From Diphasiastrum complanatum (lineage: Eukaryota; Streptophyta; Lycopodiopsida; Lycopodiales; Lycopodiaceae): a stretch of 64,000 nt of DNA. The notes under the pieces are model-generated. The model saw only the letters and a list, made by a program, of their open reading frames with translations. It did no database searches and was not told the DNA's origin. The translations under genes and the position numbers were made by a program. The first letter of the stretch is position 1, and each line of letters opens with the position of its first letter. The DNA is taken from positions 501,001 through 565,000 of the forward strand of contig CM055112.1 of NCBI GenBank assembly GCA_029204225.1. Reading direction: 5' to 3'. Below are positions 24,901 through 36,900 of the stretch, one piece after another.

Positions 24901-27900
24901 GTCATCCACATAGAGAACTATCAAAACAATGTTCCCATCTTCCTCCTTCACGAACAGGTTGCAATCCGACTGACTCTTTATGAATTGCTCCTTGGCAAAA
25001 TAGTCGTCAATACGACTATACCAGGCCCTGGGTGCCTGCTTCAAACCATATAAGGCCTTCTTAAGCCTGCATACCATACTTTCTTTGCCCTTAGCCTCAA
25101 AACCTTGTGGCTGTTCCATGTAGACTTCTTCAGCCAACTGTCCATTAAGAAAAGCACTCTTCACGTCCATTTGATGGACCTCCCAACCAAAAAATGCAGC
25201 CAATGCTAAAACCAACATGATAGACGTCATCTTAGCTACCGGTGCAAACGTCTCATCATAGTCTAAGCCCTCCTTCTTTGCATAGCCTTTAGCAACCAGC
25301 CTTGCCTTATGCTTTTCGATGCTCCCATCAGATTTGTATTTGGTCCTGTAGACCCACTTACAGCCAATAAGACGCTTCCCTTTTGGTAACTTCACCAAAT
25401 CCCATGTATCATTCTTGAGAATGGAGTCGTACTCCTCTTGCATAGCATGTTGCCATACCTTCTCATCTGCTGCCTCAACGAATGTATGTGGATCTTGTGA
25501 ATCCAAAATAGTAGGCATAAGTGCATAGTTTGTCTCCTGGTGTTCATGCTGCTGGGCTTGCCTTTGAGACCTCCTAGCCCCTGGATTGCTGCTCTCTCCC
25601 TCATCCATTATCAAACCATCCTGCACAGTTTGCCAATACCACTTGGGAAACTTCTTCCTTGCAGTTGGTGATGAAGACGGTGAATAGGACTCAACAGATT
25701 TGCCCCTTTCCTCCCGCTTCCTAGCCTCCTCGGATTCTTCCTCTTGATCACTCATATGATCATCCTGAGGCTCCCCAATATATGGATGTGGGTCATCAAG
25801 TATTGGCACAAATTCACTTGTACCATCCTCCATCTCAAGTTCCTCTATAGGAGGCGTTTGATCTTCTTCAAAGATCACATCTCGACTTATGATCCTCTTC
25901 TTGCTAGTAAGATCGTAAAGTCTGTAAGCTTTGCTTTCTTCACTGTATCCCAAGAAAATACTCTTTGCTGATTTTGCATCCAGCTTCTTCCTGTTATCCT
26001 TGGGAATATGGGCATAGACCGTACAACCAAACACTCGCAAAGCGCCTACCTTGGGCTTAATGCCGCTAAATGCCTCTTCTGGAGTCTTGCCTTCCACAGC
26101 TTTTGTTGGACTTCTATTCAACAGAAACACTGCTGTGTGCATTGCCTCGCCCCAAAAAGAGTTGGGCAACCCCTTCGCCTTGAGCATGCACCTTGCACAC
26201 TCCACAATAGTTCGGTTCTTTCTCTCTGCTACGCCGTTTTGCTGAGGGGTATGAGGAGCTGTAAGCTGCCTTTTGATCCCATTGGCCTTGCAGAATTCCA
26301 CAAATTCTATCTTAATGAACTCTCCACCACCGTCTGACCTGAGCATCTTTATCTTCTTTCCTGAATGTTCTTCTACCAAAGCTTTGAAATGCAGGAAGTA
26401 CTTGAATGCTTCATATTTTAACTTCAAGAAATAAATCCAAATCTTGCGTGAGAAGTCATCAATAAAGGTCATAAAGTAATATGCCCCCCCTGCAGATTTT
26501 GTTTGGGTTGGCCCCCACAAATATGAATGTATCAAGTCAAGTATGCCTGCTGCCCTGGTGGTACTTTCCTTGGGAAACTTATGTCTTTGTTGTTTTCCCA
26601 TAGCGCAAGCCTCGCAAAGTGAAGAGCTTGGCTTAACAACTGGAAGCCCCTCCACCATATGATGCTGGTTCAACACCTGCATGCTTTGGTAGCCAAGATG
26701 TCCATACCTCTCATGCCACAACCTATCCACATCCCTTCCTTTTGTTGTATAAGCATGCTGACTAGGGATAGAAGTGTATAACCTGTATAGATTATCTTCC
26801 TGCAATCCTTTGGCCACAACCTTCATATTATCACTCAAGTCCAACACAAGACAAGAAGTAGCATCAAATTCTACTTTCATATTTTGTTGAGTGATAGCTC
26901 CTACTGAAAGAAGATTTTTAGCAAGTCCTGGTACATATAAGACATTCTTAATGACTTTGACTTCTCCTAATGGAAGCTTTACAGGTACTGTGCCCTTTCC
27001 CTTGACCTTGTGTGTTGAGTTGTCACCTAGGCACACCTCTTGTCCATCACTAATCCCCACAAAGGTATCAAACCAATCCCTATGAGGGGTCATGTGCTTT
27101 GAAGCACTTGAGTCAATGTACCAACCACCTGTTGTAGCTTGTGAAGCCAATGCAATAGAGAATAACTCAGCTTGACTTATGTCACTCTGCTCCTCTCTTG
27201 CAACACTCTCAACAACATTTCCTCCTTGCTTCTTTGTGCCTTTATTTTGGTCTGCAAGCTTCTTCCTGCACTCAAAAGCAAAGTGTCCATATTTACCACA
27301 GTAATTGCAATTCCCCTTCCTTTGAGGTGTGGAAGAAGTATTCGAGGAGGGTTGTGCTTCTGACATCTGCAAGTTCTCCATTCCTTGCTCAAGTGTTTGT
27401 GGTGTTCCTTTGTTCTTGCCTTTACCTTTCTTCTTATCCTTAGCTGGATTTTGCTTCTTCTTAGAAGCAAAGGCATGCTCCTGGAAATCTTCCCTCTTGG
27501 AGAGATTAACTCTCCTCATCTCCTCCTGTAACAAGAGACCATAGACTTCTTCATAGGTAGGGATCTTCTCTCTTACTGATATCATCATCACAAAGTTCTG
27601 ATAAGCATATGACAAGCTATTCAGAACTATTGGCACCAAGTCTTTGTCAGCAATAGACTCTCCAAGTATAGAAAGCTGATATCTAATATCCTGAATCTTA
27701 GTAAGATGATCAGTAACTGTCTCCCCTGTCTCCATTTTGAGAGTATACAACTTGTTCTTTAAGTAGAGAAACCTGGTTGTACTTGCTGTCTCATACAATG
27801 CACAAAGAATGTGCCATGCATCCACAGGCCCTTTGGCTGACCTGATTAGAGGAATCACATTATCCCTCACTGACATGTTGATGATTCTGTGTGCCTTTTC

Positions 27901-30900
27901 CCCTCTCTTGATATAGTCCTCAAGCTCAAGTTCAGATGTTGGAACAGGCTCCTCACCTGTCACAAGCTTCCAACATTCTTTGTCTTCAAGAATGTTCTTG
28001 ATCTTGAATTTCCATATGGTAAAGTTAGTGCCATCAAGCCGGCTGGCTTCACTCAGCATGCTCTCTGCAAGACTAGACATAGCTGGATAGAAATAAAACA
28101 CAAAAGGCAAACTGGGGTTTTCACCCAACTAGGGTATGCAGCCACTTGCTCAATAACCCTCGGCTTCTGGATTTGAAATTATCCCCCTGTATGGCTGTCC
28201 TAGCCCTTGTCCAAGATCCACTCAAAACTTTCACTGAAGTCCCCACTGTAGAAAGCGCCCTCCTATAGTCCTGGCTGTCCAAAAAGACTCAAAATTTTTT
28301 GTCTCAAATTAGAAACTTTTTGGCTCCCTGTACTCCCCTTGCCAACAGTACTCCAACCATGCAGATAGCACAGAGATCAGATGCCCCTACAAAAAGTGCT
28401 CCCTCCTCAAAGGTAAGCTCCTCTCCAGGAATGGCAGGAATCTGATCAAAAACAGGTCCAAGCTTTCACCACACCACAGGCAACATAACCTGCTCTGATG
28501 CCATGTCATATTCCAAGGCCTAGCTATGGAGTATCATAACAGCATAGTAAGCACACTATGAAAGCTTCAGAAAACCAGCTATGGAGTAGAACACAAAAGC
28601 AAGAGAGAGAGGACTTCAAAGCTCACACAACATGAATGAATATTCAAAGTGTAGTAGGGCGTGGAAACCCCTCCAAAGTTTGGGCTACATATAGCATGTT
28701 ATGTATAGAGGTGGTGTCTTGCTAATTCTAGCTCTAGAAACCCACATGGGTCCTTAACCTACTTGATTTACTTGCCTAATTAGCACAAGTGGGGTGTACT
28801 ATGTACATAAATGTTTTACCCCCATGTCTTATGCACAACTTACAAGTTACAAGTATACAAGCCTTAAGGGGCAAAATAGGCATTTATTTCAACACATAGG
28901 AGGTCTTTTCATCAAAATGAACATCACGACTCACTATGATTTTATTAGTATCCATATTAAACAACCTATAGCCCTTGCTTTCGCTACTATAGCCAACAAA
29001 TATGCATTTAACTCCTTTATCATCAAGCTTAGTTCTTAGCTTATCGGGAATGAAAGCATAAGCCGTGCAACCAAAGATGCATAAGTGAGAAGCAGTAGGC
29101 TTCTTACCATACCAAACTTCATGAGGAGTTAATACCTTCAAGGCTTTAGTAGGACACTGATTACTAATGTAAGCCGCAGTTATAACCGCTTCAGCCCAAA
29201 ACTTGTGAGGTAGGCCCTTTGCCTTGAGCATGCATCGAGCCATCTCCATGATAGTGCGATTCTTTCTTTCAGCAACACCATTTTGTTGAGATGTGTAAGG
29301 GGTTGTCATTTGATGATGGATACCTTTGCTTTGAAGATAAGTACCGAACGTATTCTTTATATATTCCTCTCCTTGGTCGGTACGTAAGATCTTCAAAGAG
29401 TGCCCAAACTGATTTTCTATCATTGCTAGAAATTCCTTAAAGCGTTGAAAAACTTCAGATTTTGCCTTCATAGCATAAATCCATGTAAATCATTAAAGGT
29501 CATCAATAAAAGTAACAAAGTACTTACACCTTCCAATGGATTCGGTCCTCATTGGACCACATACATCACTATGAACCAAATCAAATCGGCCATCAACTCT
29601 AATAGTTCCATCAATTGGAAAAGCTTGCCTTTGAAATTTTCCAAGTATGCATCCTTCGCATACATGTCCTGCGGGATGCTCAATATTAGGAATGTCTTCA
29701 ACCATATTGAATTTTTTCAACATCTTCAAGCTAGCAAAGTTGAGATGTCCAAACCTAGCATGCCATAATTCGGCCAACTCCAAAGAATGTGAACTTGATG
29801 CAACAAAACAAAAAGATGATGAAGCTCTTCGCTCATAGGTATCCATAAGGAACCCGAGCAATGATCATAAGAGATCTCTTTGGGTCTTTGATAAGACATT
29901 TGTTTTCTTTGAATTCCACAACCAATCCTTGGTTCATAATTGTAGACACCGAAATGAGATTCTTTTTTATTTTTGGAACATAAAGTACATTACGAATGTA
30001 CTTCTCCTCACCATTGGGTAAGATAATGGGGATCACTCCAATACCTTTGATAGGATAAGAGGTGTTATCAACACCTTGAACTTTGCTTACATCATGCACT
30101 TTTACAAGCTTTGTGAAGACTTCTTTGTCATAAGTCTATGGCGTGTGGCACTGCTATCCATCACCCAATCAATAGATAAAAAAATAGCAACTTGTAAAGC
30201 TGAAGATGAGTTTTCTGCTGAAAAACCAGCAAGATTTAAAGTGGCAAAAATCTCGTCTTGAGGAGAGATGAGATTATTAGTGACAAAAGCATAATCATTA
30301 TTGAAAAGATTATCCTCCTTTCCAAATTGTTGTTCCAAAGTAATGATTGCGGTACTTGTATCGTTACCTTTCTCTTTTTCCTTTGCAAGCCTCTTCCTAC
30401 ATTCTTTGATGTGATGCCCAAACTTCTTGCAATAGTGGCACTTACCCTTCTTCTTGGAGCCTTGATCTTGAGCTTCCTTAGATTTTTGATCATCTTTGGA
30501 AGTTTTGAAAGAAGGCTTCCCTTTCCACTTGCCTTTGCCTTTGCCTTTTGCAAAAAACGCTTGATCTTCTTGTTCACCAAAGTTGATCTTTGTTTGCTCT
30601 TCTTGAAGAAGTAAGCCAACAAGTTCGTTGAAGGAGATTTGTTGTCCCCTAAGAGAAATGCTCAATGATGACACCAATGGAAGGTAAGAATTAGGAAGAG
30701 AGTTGAGAGTAATAGATACAAATTGTGAGTTCTCAATCACCTCATCAATACTAAGAAGCTCCTCTCGAAGATCCTTGATCTTCGTCAAGGGGTTTGTAAG
30801 CAAATCACCTTCTTGCATCTTCAAGATAGAAAGTTGATTTCGAAGATATACCACTTTTGCCGCATTCTTTACTTGAAACATCTTGGCAAGAGTCTCCCAA

Positions 30901-33900
30901 GCACTTTTGGAAGTCTTGCATGATCTAATATGAGGAAGGATAGATCTCTTCACTGATAATGCAATGACGGAATGTGCTTGTGCATCTCGTCGATCCCACT
31001 TCTTTTGCTCATCGGAAGACACCTCCGTAGACGATGAAGTAGTTGTTCTAGATGGTGTAATAGGTGCCAAGGTAGGCGGCCTCTCTTTGTCACCATTAAC
31101 TACTTCCCACAAACCTTTAGCAATTAGAAGGTTCTTAAGCATGTAGCACCACAAGGAATAGTTTGTGCCATCCAGCTATCTTCATTAAATAAAGAACCAA
31201 TAGACTCCGATTCTTTAGCCATAACAGAAAAATCAGCTTGTAGTAGATAGGAAATAGACTTTCCAAGACAAAATCTACTCAAAGGGCAACAACCTCATAG
31301 CTGAAATTATAAGCACAATAGATTGCAATACTCCACATGCAATTTGCTCAACAAGTAATGAAATAGGTGGCTGATTTTTGCACAAAAAACAGAATGCTCA
31401 CAAATAGGTAGACTTCTAATGAAGCCTAAACCAAAACCAGAAATTTGTGGCTAAAAAGAGTGCACACTATGTGTATATAGAGCTGATGGTAGCGCCCTAC
31501 TCCAAGCTCACGAACAGGGAAATTTTAGCAAGAAATGTGTCCAAAACACATGTATCTTCATTTAAGAAGTAAATATGAAATTTTCAGCATGTAATTGAGT
31601 CAAATCACATGCAATTGGTTTGAGCATGGGCGCCCTACTGCTCGCTCTCAAATAGGTGAAGGTGCCCTTCAATTTCCTGCAAAAAAGTTATAAGAAGATG
31701 AACAGATTCTTCTCCTGCAAAAATCAGCATCTTGATGATTTTCTGTAACCAAAAAGGGAAGAAGATAGCTTCCTATTGGGTGCCCTCCTGCAAGCAATAT
31801 GATCACCTAAAGGCTTTGATACCATGTAGGAAATAGAAGCCTAAGGATCCAGGATCTTAACTATTCAATCACACAAAGCATTCTCAAAAGAAAGAGAGAG
31901 ATGGCTAGAAACCCTCTTGTAGAAACTCGTGGACAGCCAAGGAGAATAGTCAATATTGCTTACAAAAGTGTCTCATACAAATGGGATGCACACATATATA
32001 TAGTCCAAGATGACTATCTAACTTCATGACTATTGGCTATCCAACTACTTGACTATTGACTATCCAACTTTCTATAAGTTACATAAAAAGAATAAGGTAC
32101 CTCCAATATGTCAACTTGGGGTACTTAATGTCACAATTAGGCCTAGTGGACCCATGAGTTCCTACCAAGTTAATTTCATACTCCTAAGTTTAGTAGGCCT
32201 AATATAATAAATGACCATGGTTACACAACTCTCGACCTTTTGGGTCAAAGTAACCTATGATAATGTAATCAATTCCATTTACATTCCAACAGTTCTAGCA
32301 TGCTTGGCTAAAATACAACTTCGAGAAACTGTACGGCCTGAAATATTGCTGCAGTTGAGATCTCGAGAACAATCCCTTTTGCTGACATATTTTGAAGACA
32401 AGTAAAATTGACATGAACCATTCTGTAATGCCATAGTAAATCTCTATCTTTCAAAGTAGAAGTAGATAGAGCTTGAATAGTCGAAGCATTGCAGTGACTA
32501 AGCGTATAAAAATTGCCTTGCCTCTTTTCAAGTGCGAGTATCTTTCTACTTTTATCTAATATTAAGCAAGTATTAGAATCAAACTCGACTTATATTCTAC
32601 TAATAGAGAGTAAATTTTTGATAAGATTTGGAACATGAAGACATTTGGAATAAAAGTAGTACCATCAATACTGTGAGTATCGCTATCGCCCAATGAAACA
32701 TATTTTTGAGTCATAGCTTGATTGTACTCATGAAACCCAATTCGCTGGCTCGTCATGTGCTGAGTAGCCCCTGAATCATATCTTGTCGGTCTTCATTTGC
32801 CATAAATGCTGCCTCATCAAGTTTTTTGTCGAAGTCTTTTGAACTTTCTGCTGCATTAGCATACTGCTGCAACAATTACAATTTTGATTTCGATGAAGCT
32901 AAATTCGAATTTGCACCTTGTTCTGAAACTTTTGTGCTTTCTTCGACTTCTTCTTCTTATCCAATTTCTTCGAATAATGAGCTTCAGATTTTGGTGTCGA
33001 ATGAGAGAATGAAGATCCATTTCTCCGAATCTCTTCCTGTAGTAGCATAGACAAAACTCGTGCTAATGTAAGACCTTGTTGAGTAGAAATAATGATTACC
33101 CAATTTTTGTAGGTATCAGGAAGGCTCGACAGGAGAGTCATGACGACATCTGAATCGTTGATTTATGCGCAACTTGCAGAAATCTACTCAAGAAGATTCC
33201 TGAAGTTGTTCAAGTGATTTGATCAAGCTGATGTGAGGAGACTTGAAGCTGTCCCAATGTGAATCCAAGACCGTGGGATAATCCTGAATCCAAATAGCGT
33301 GGTAGAATAGGGAACCTAGTTCTATCTAACTTTAAAAAGTGAGTCCAATAGTAGTCGGGTTTGACCCTAACTAGCCCTGCCATACTCGATCAAGATATGC
33401 TTTATACAGGAAACATTTGATGTAATCGTGGGTGCTCGATGGAAGGTCTGTGATAGGAATGCCAAGTGTGTCAAGTAAATGGGAGCCGTGATAGTTGCTA
33501 CCCCTGGCTATAAAGGTGCTGAGATGATGTAAGTGTTGCCTGTGTGTATCTTTGCTCAAGTGTGGAAAACAACTGAACTCATTGAATATATGTATAAGCT
33601 GAAAGATGGCGCCAAGCTGTAAAGGTGGTGTTCGATTTCATTCCTTAAATCATTTTGTAATGTTGAACTACTTACTCGGCAGTTTTTCACATTGTCGAGA
33701 CAATGTCGATGGTTTCGAAGGCTGTCAGCAGAAATACAGGTATTGTCGACGCAGTGTCGAACGGACCTAAACTATTATTCGAGGGTTACCGAATAACGAC
33801 TTTAGTAGGTCTGGTTGTTGAGTCTTATCCATTACATGTTTTGGGTCCAATCTCATATTTCCACGTGGCACCTACTAGGTGGATGACGACTCATTCCGTT

Positions 33901-36900
33901 AAGGCTGTGCCATCAACAACTATAAATAGATTAGTAGATTAGTTCATTTCAAGATATAGAAGAGAGCAATTCATAAGTTGAATCAGTTCAAGTTTTTGGA
34001 GTAGTCACTCTTCTTCTTCTCCTCTCGCTGTTCCGCCATAGGCGTAGACTGATCGTTAATAAGCTATCGTGATTACAATTTATGTATGAGTGACATTCAT
34101 AGCAAAATTAGATGCGCTATTATTATAGTGTAATCAGAGTAGATTGCGGATGTATTTTCATCATTTAGTAATACATACTAAATTTGACACATGACTTGTC
34201 TTGTCTTACTTTTCTGTTATTCATGCTATTATGATTTGATTTTGATAATTGGCAATAATGCGATCTAGTTCTATCATTCATTTTCCGCACTTGTGATTGA
34301 TAATAAGTTGTGTTGATTATAGAGTCGAAACTATCGAAGTCGAATAATTATCTGATTATATGTGGCTTATTTTCCAACATGGTATCAGAGCTTTGTTCAA
34401 AGCTTGGTAACTAGTTCAAAGTTTTCATAATTACTGCCAGGTTTTCAATATTATATTTGTCTATGATGGATGCGTCATCCTCTAATTCTTTTGAAAAGCT
34501 AGATGGCGACAACTATCACTTATGGAAATTCAAAATGAGGGAGATCCTACAAGCAAAAGAGCTTTGGGAAGTTGTCGAAGGTACTGAGGTTAAGCCTATT
34601 GTAGATCCAGCGGCCCATTACCAAATGGAAGCAGAAGGATGGGAAGGCCTTCGCCCTTATGACTCTCAATATCAGAGATAATCATATCAGTCATATTCGA
34701 CGTGCTCGAACTTCGTTAGAAGCTTGGAATATTCTAAGCACTCTCTATGATATTAGAGATGTGACTGCCAAACTTCACTTGAGGAAAAAGTTTTTCTCAT
34801 TCAAAATGGCTGATTCAGATTTGTTGAGATTGGACATTTCCAAGGTACCCCAAGGGAGCAGAGGATTTGTCATGGATGTTCTTTATCAGAGGTGGAGCCT
34901 GAGGATCACTTTCTACTCATATTATTACGTCCATGTCCTGTATATGGGATTCGGTATAATCCTTAGACTTGGACACCCGCTACTCCAATACACGAGATTA
35001 TTAGTTATGCCTTGTTATTCCAGACTAGGCTAGAAATGTAATTAATAACCTTGTCAGGACCCAGTCACACATCTAATGACATGTGGAGCTATTGCATGGG
35101 TTAGGACGAATATTCGCATGGTGTAGAGTATCAATAGCAATGACTTGCATGTATGGGAATATTGTATGCTTGCATGGGCACATACACAGATAAAGCAGGG
35201 GCTATATAGTCATGAAGAAACTCGCCCTACTCCCATTCCTGTTGTGAGATTTCATTGCCAGTTCTCTATCTCTACACCTGCAACCTATCTTGTGGCTTGG
35301 GAGTGATGCTATTGGAAATTGATCAGTAGCTTCTTATTGGTTGGGTGGTTTTGCCCCACTATTATTCCTTTGTATGTGTTTTGTAAGCAGGATCTTGACG
35401 TGCTTTCCCTTATAGTGGTATTAGAGCAAGGCTTACGTAGATCGAAGGACTTAGAGTTGTTGAGCTTTTCATCGATTCTTTGGTAGAGAGCAATCTGTTT
35501 TCTCTTCCTGGTGGTGAACCAACCATAGTTACCAGGGAACATGGGAACGCAGGTTTTTGGGGACCTTAGCACCTGCACCATGCAATCCTATTCAATCAAA
35601 GCTTGCTTCCTCTTCTTTCGAAGCTATGAGTAAGGCCAAAACATTGTTTGTAGGAGCGAGCGAAGGTATATTTAGGTGCATGAACAATGGAGGAAAGGGA
35701 GATTGTGAGGTTGAGATAGAACCTTGGTGGAAAGAAAGAGAAGAATGATCAGAGTGGGTGGTGGGGAAGATCTGGAAGGCGGATCCCATGAGGTAGTCGA
35801 CAATGTTGTGTCTGCCGCTGCGAGGATAGCATGTGTAATTGCTCGAATCTAGCCAGTTGTTAAAAAGTAATGTATATTCTGTACTCCTAATGTTTCTGGG
35901 CCATGCCTATTTGTTGTTCTAGGGGCCTATACTATTTTACATGGTCAAGGTCAAAGTTCTTAGTCTATTCAACATTCTATGCATATAGTAGGGTTCATAA
36001 GGCCTATAATTGATCATTGGGCTCTGTTTTTGGTCTTAGTAATTGGTTAGGGCTTTATCTGATATAAACAGTCATAGTTTTTTGTGCCCTCCTTTGCTTC
36101 TGCTACCTATTCTTTTGCTATGGCATCCGCAAGCAACACCAGTCAAGATTCACGGGGATTAGATGCAGTATGTTCCAAGGTGGATGCTATCGAAGCTACT
36201 CTTAAGCTGATTTTGGAGAAGGGGCTAGTGTTCCTGAGAGAGTCAGTGGTACGGGTATGGAAACAAAAAGGACATTGTCAACGGGCCATGAAGCTGAGTT
36301 GGGGTTTCAAAAGAGGAAGCTACCTACTATCAAGGATCTAAAACGTCCGAAGTTCACCAGAGAAGTATATATGAGGACCACAGATGCCGTTGAGCACTGT
36401 TTGCAAAAATGGGAGAAAGCATTTCAGATGTGTGGCATAGACGATGAAACTGAGATGATTGCTGAAGCACATATCGTTGTCAAGAGTCAGCACAAAGGTG
36501 GTGGAGGAAGGTGGAAAAGGATGACCTAGTTCCAACCACATGGGAGGCATTCCCGCAAATGTTTACGCAAAATTGCCTATAGATGAAAATATTAGAGCCA
36601 TGCAACAATGAACTTATTTGAAGCAGGGTAACTTGAGCGTGTAGGATTATGCAGACAAGTACCGAGAGGCTTTGTTACGCATTCCTCAGGAAGTTCCTAC
36701 GTGCATGCAAGTATTTCACTTTGTGGAGGGACTTTGAGAGAGTATTCGCCCTTTCGTGCGGAAGGAGCAATCTCATGATTTGCGGGGAGCCATACAGATG
36801 ACTTTGTATTATGAAGATGGAAAAAGAGGCCCGGACCCTATTGCAGTAGCTAGTACAAGTGGTCAGCGACCTTGGGGACGCAAGGGCAAATGGAACAAAA

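Larger units (their letters stand above)
24179..28894 (-). mobile_element. Copia element C, nested in B, 3' LTR truncated
   Basis: Minus-strand copia element interrupting B's integrase at 28894/28895. The 5' LTR is 28504-28894 and the primer-binding site is the complement of GCTCTGATGCCA (28492-28503). The purine tract TTGAGTGGGGG adjoins a 3' LTR that keeps only 24179-24445. The terminal ~125 bp of that LTR and the target duplication are gone, probably in the same deletion that removed B's reverse transcriptase. Over the shared part the LTRs differ at two substitutions and one base gap by eye. Confidence 0.88.
23137..32291 (-). mobile_element. Copia element B, inserted in A' and carrying element C
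   Basis: Ty1/copia element on the minus strand. Its LTRs (23137-23616 and 31825-32291) begin TGTAGGAAATAG and end CCAACA as read on the plus strand. It is flanked by a perfect 5 bp target duplication GTTCT (23132-23136 and 32292-32296). The minus-strand PBS is the complement of GGCTTTGATACCA (31812-31824). The purine tract AAGGAAGG adjoins the 3' LTR at 23617. By eye the LTRs differ at about 12 positions plus two small gaps (~2.5%). Gag, protease and integrase are present but broken. Reverse transcriptase and RNase H are missing, and element C interrupts the integrase end at 28894/28895. Confidence 0.9.
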
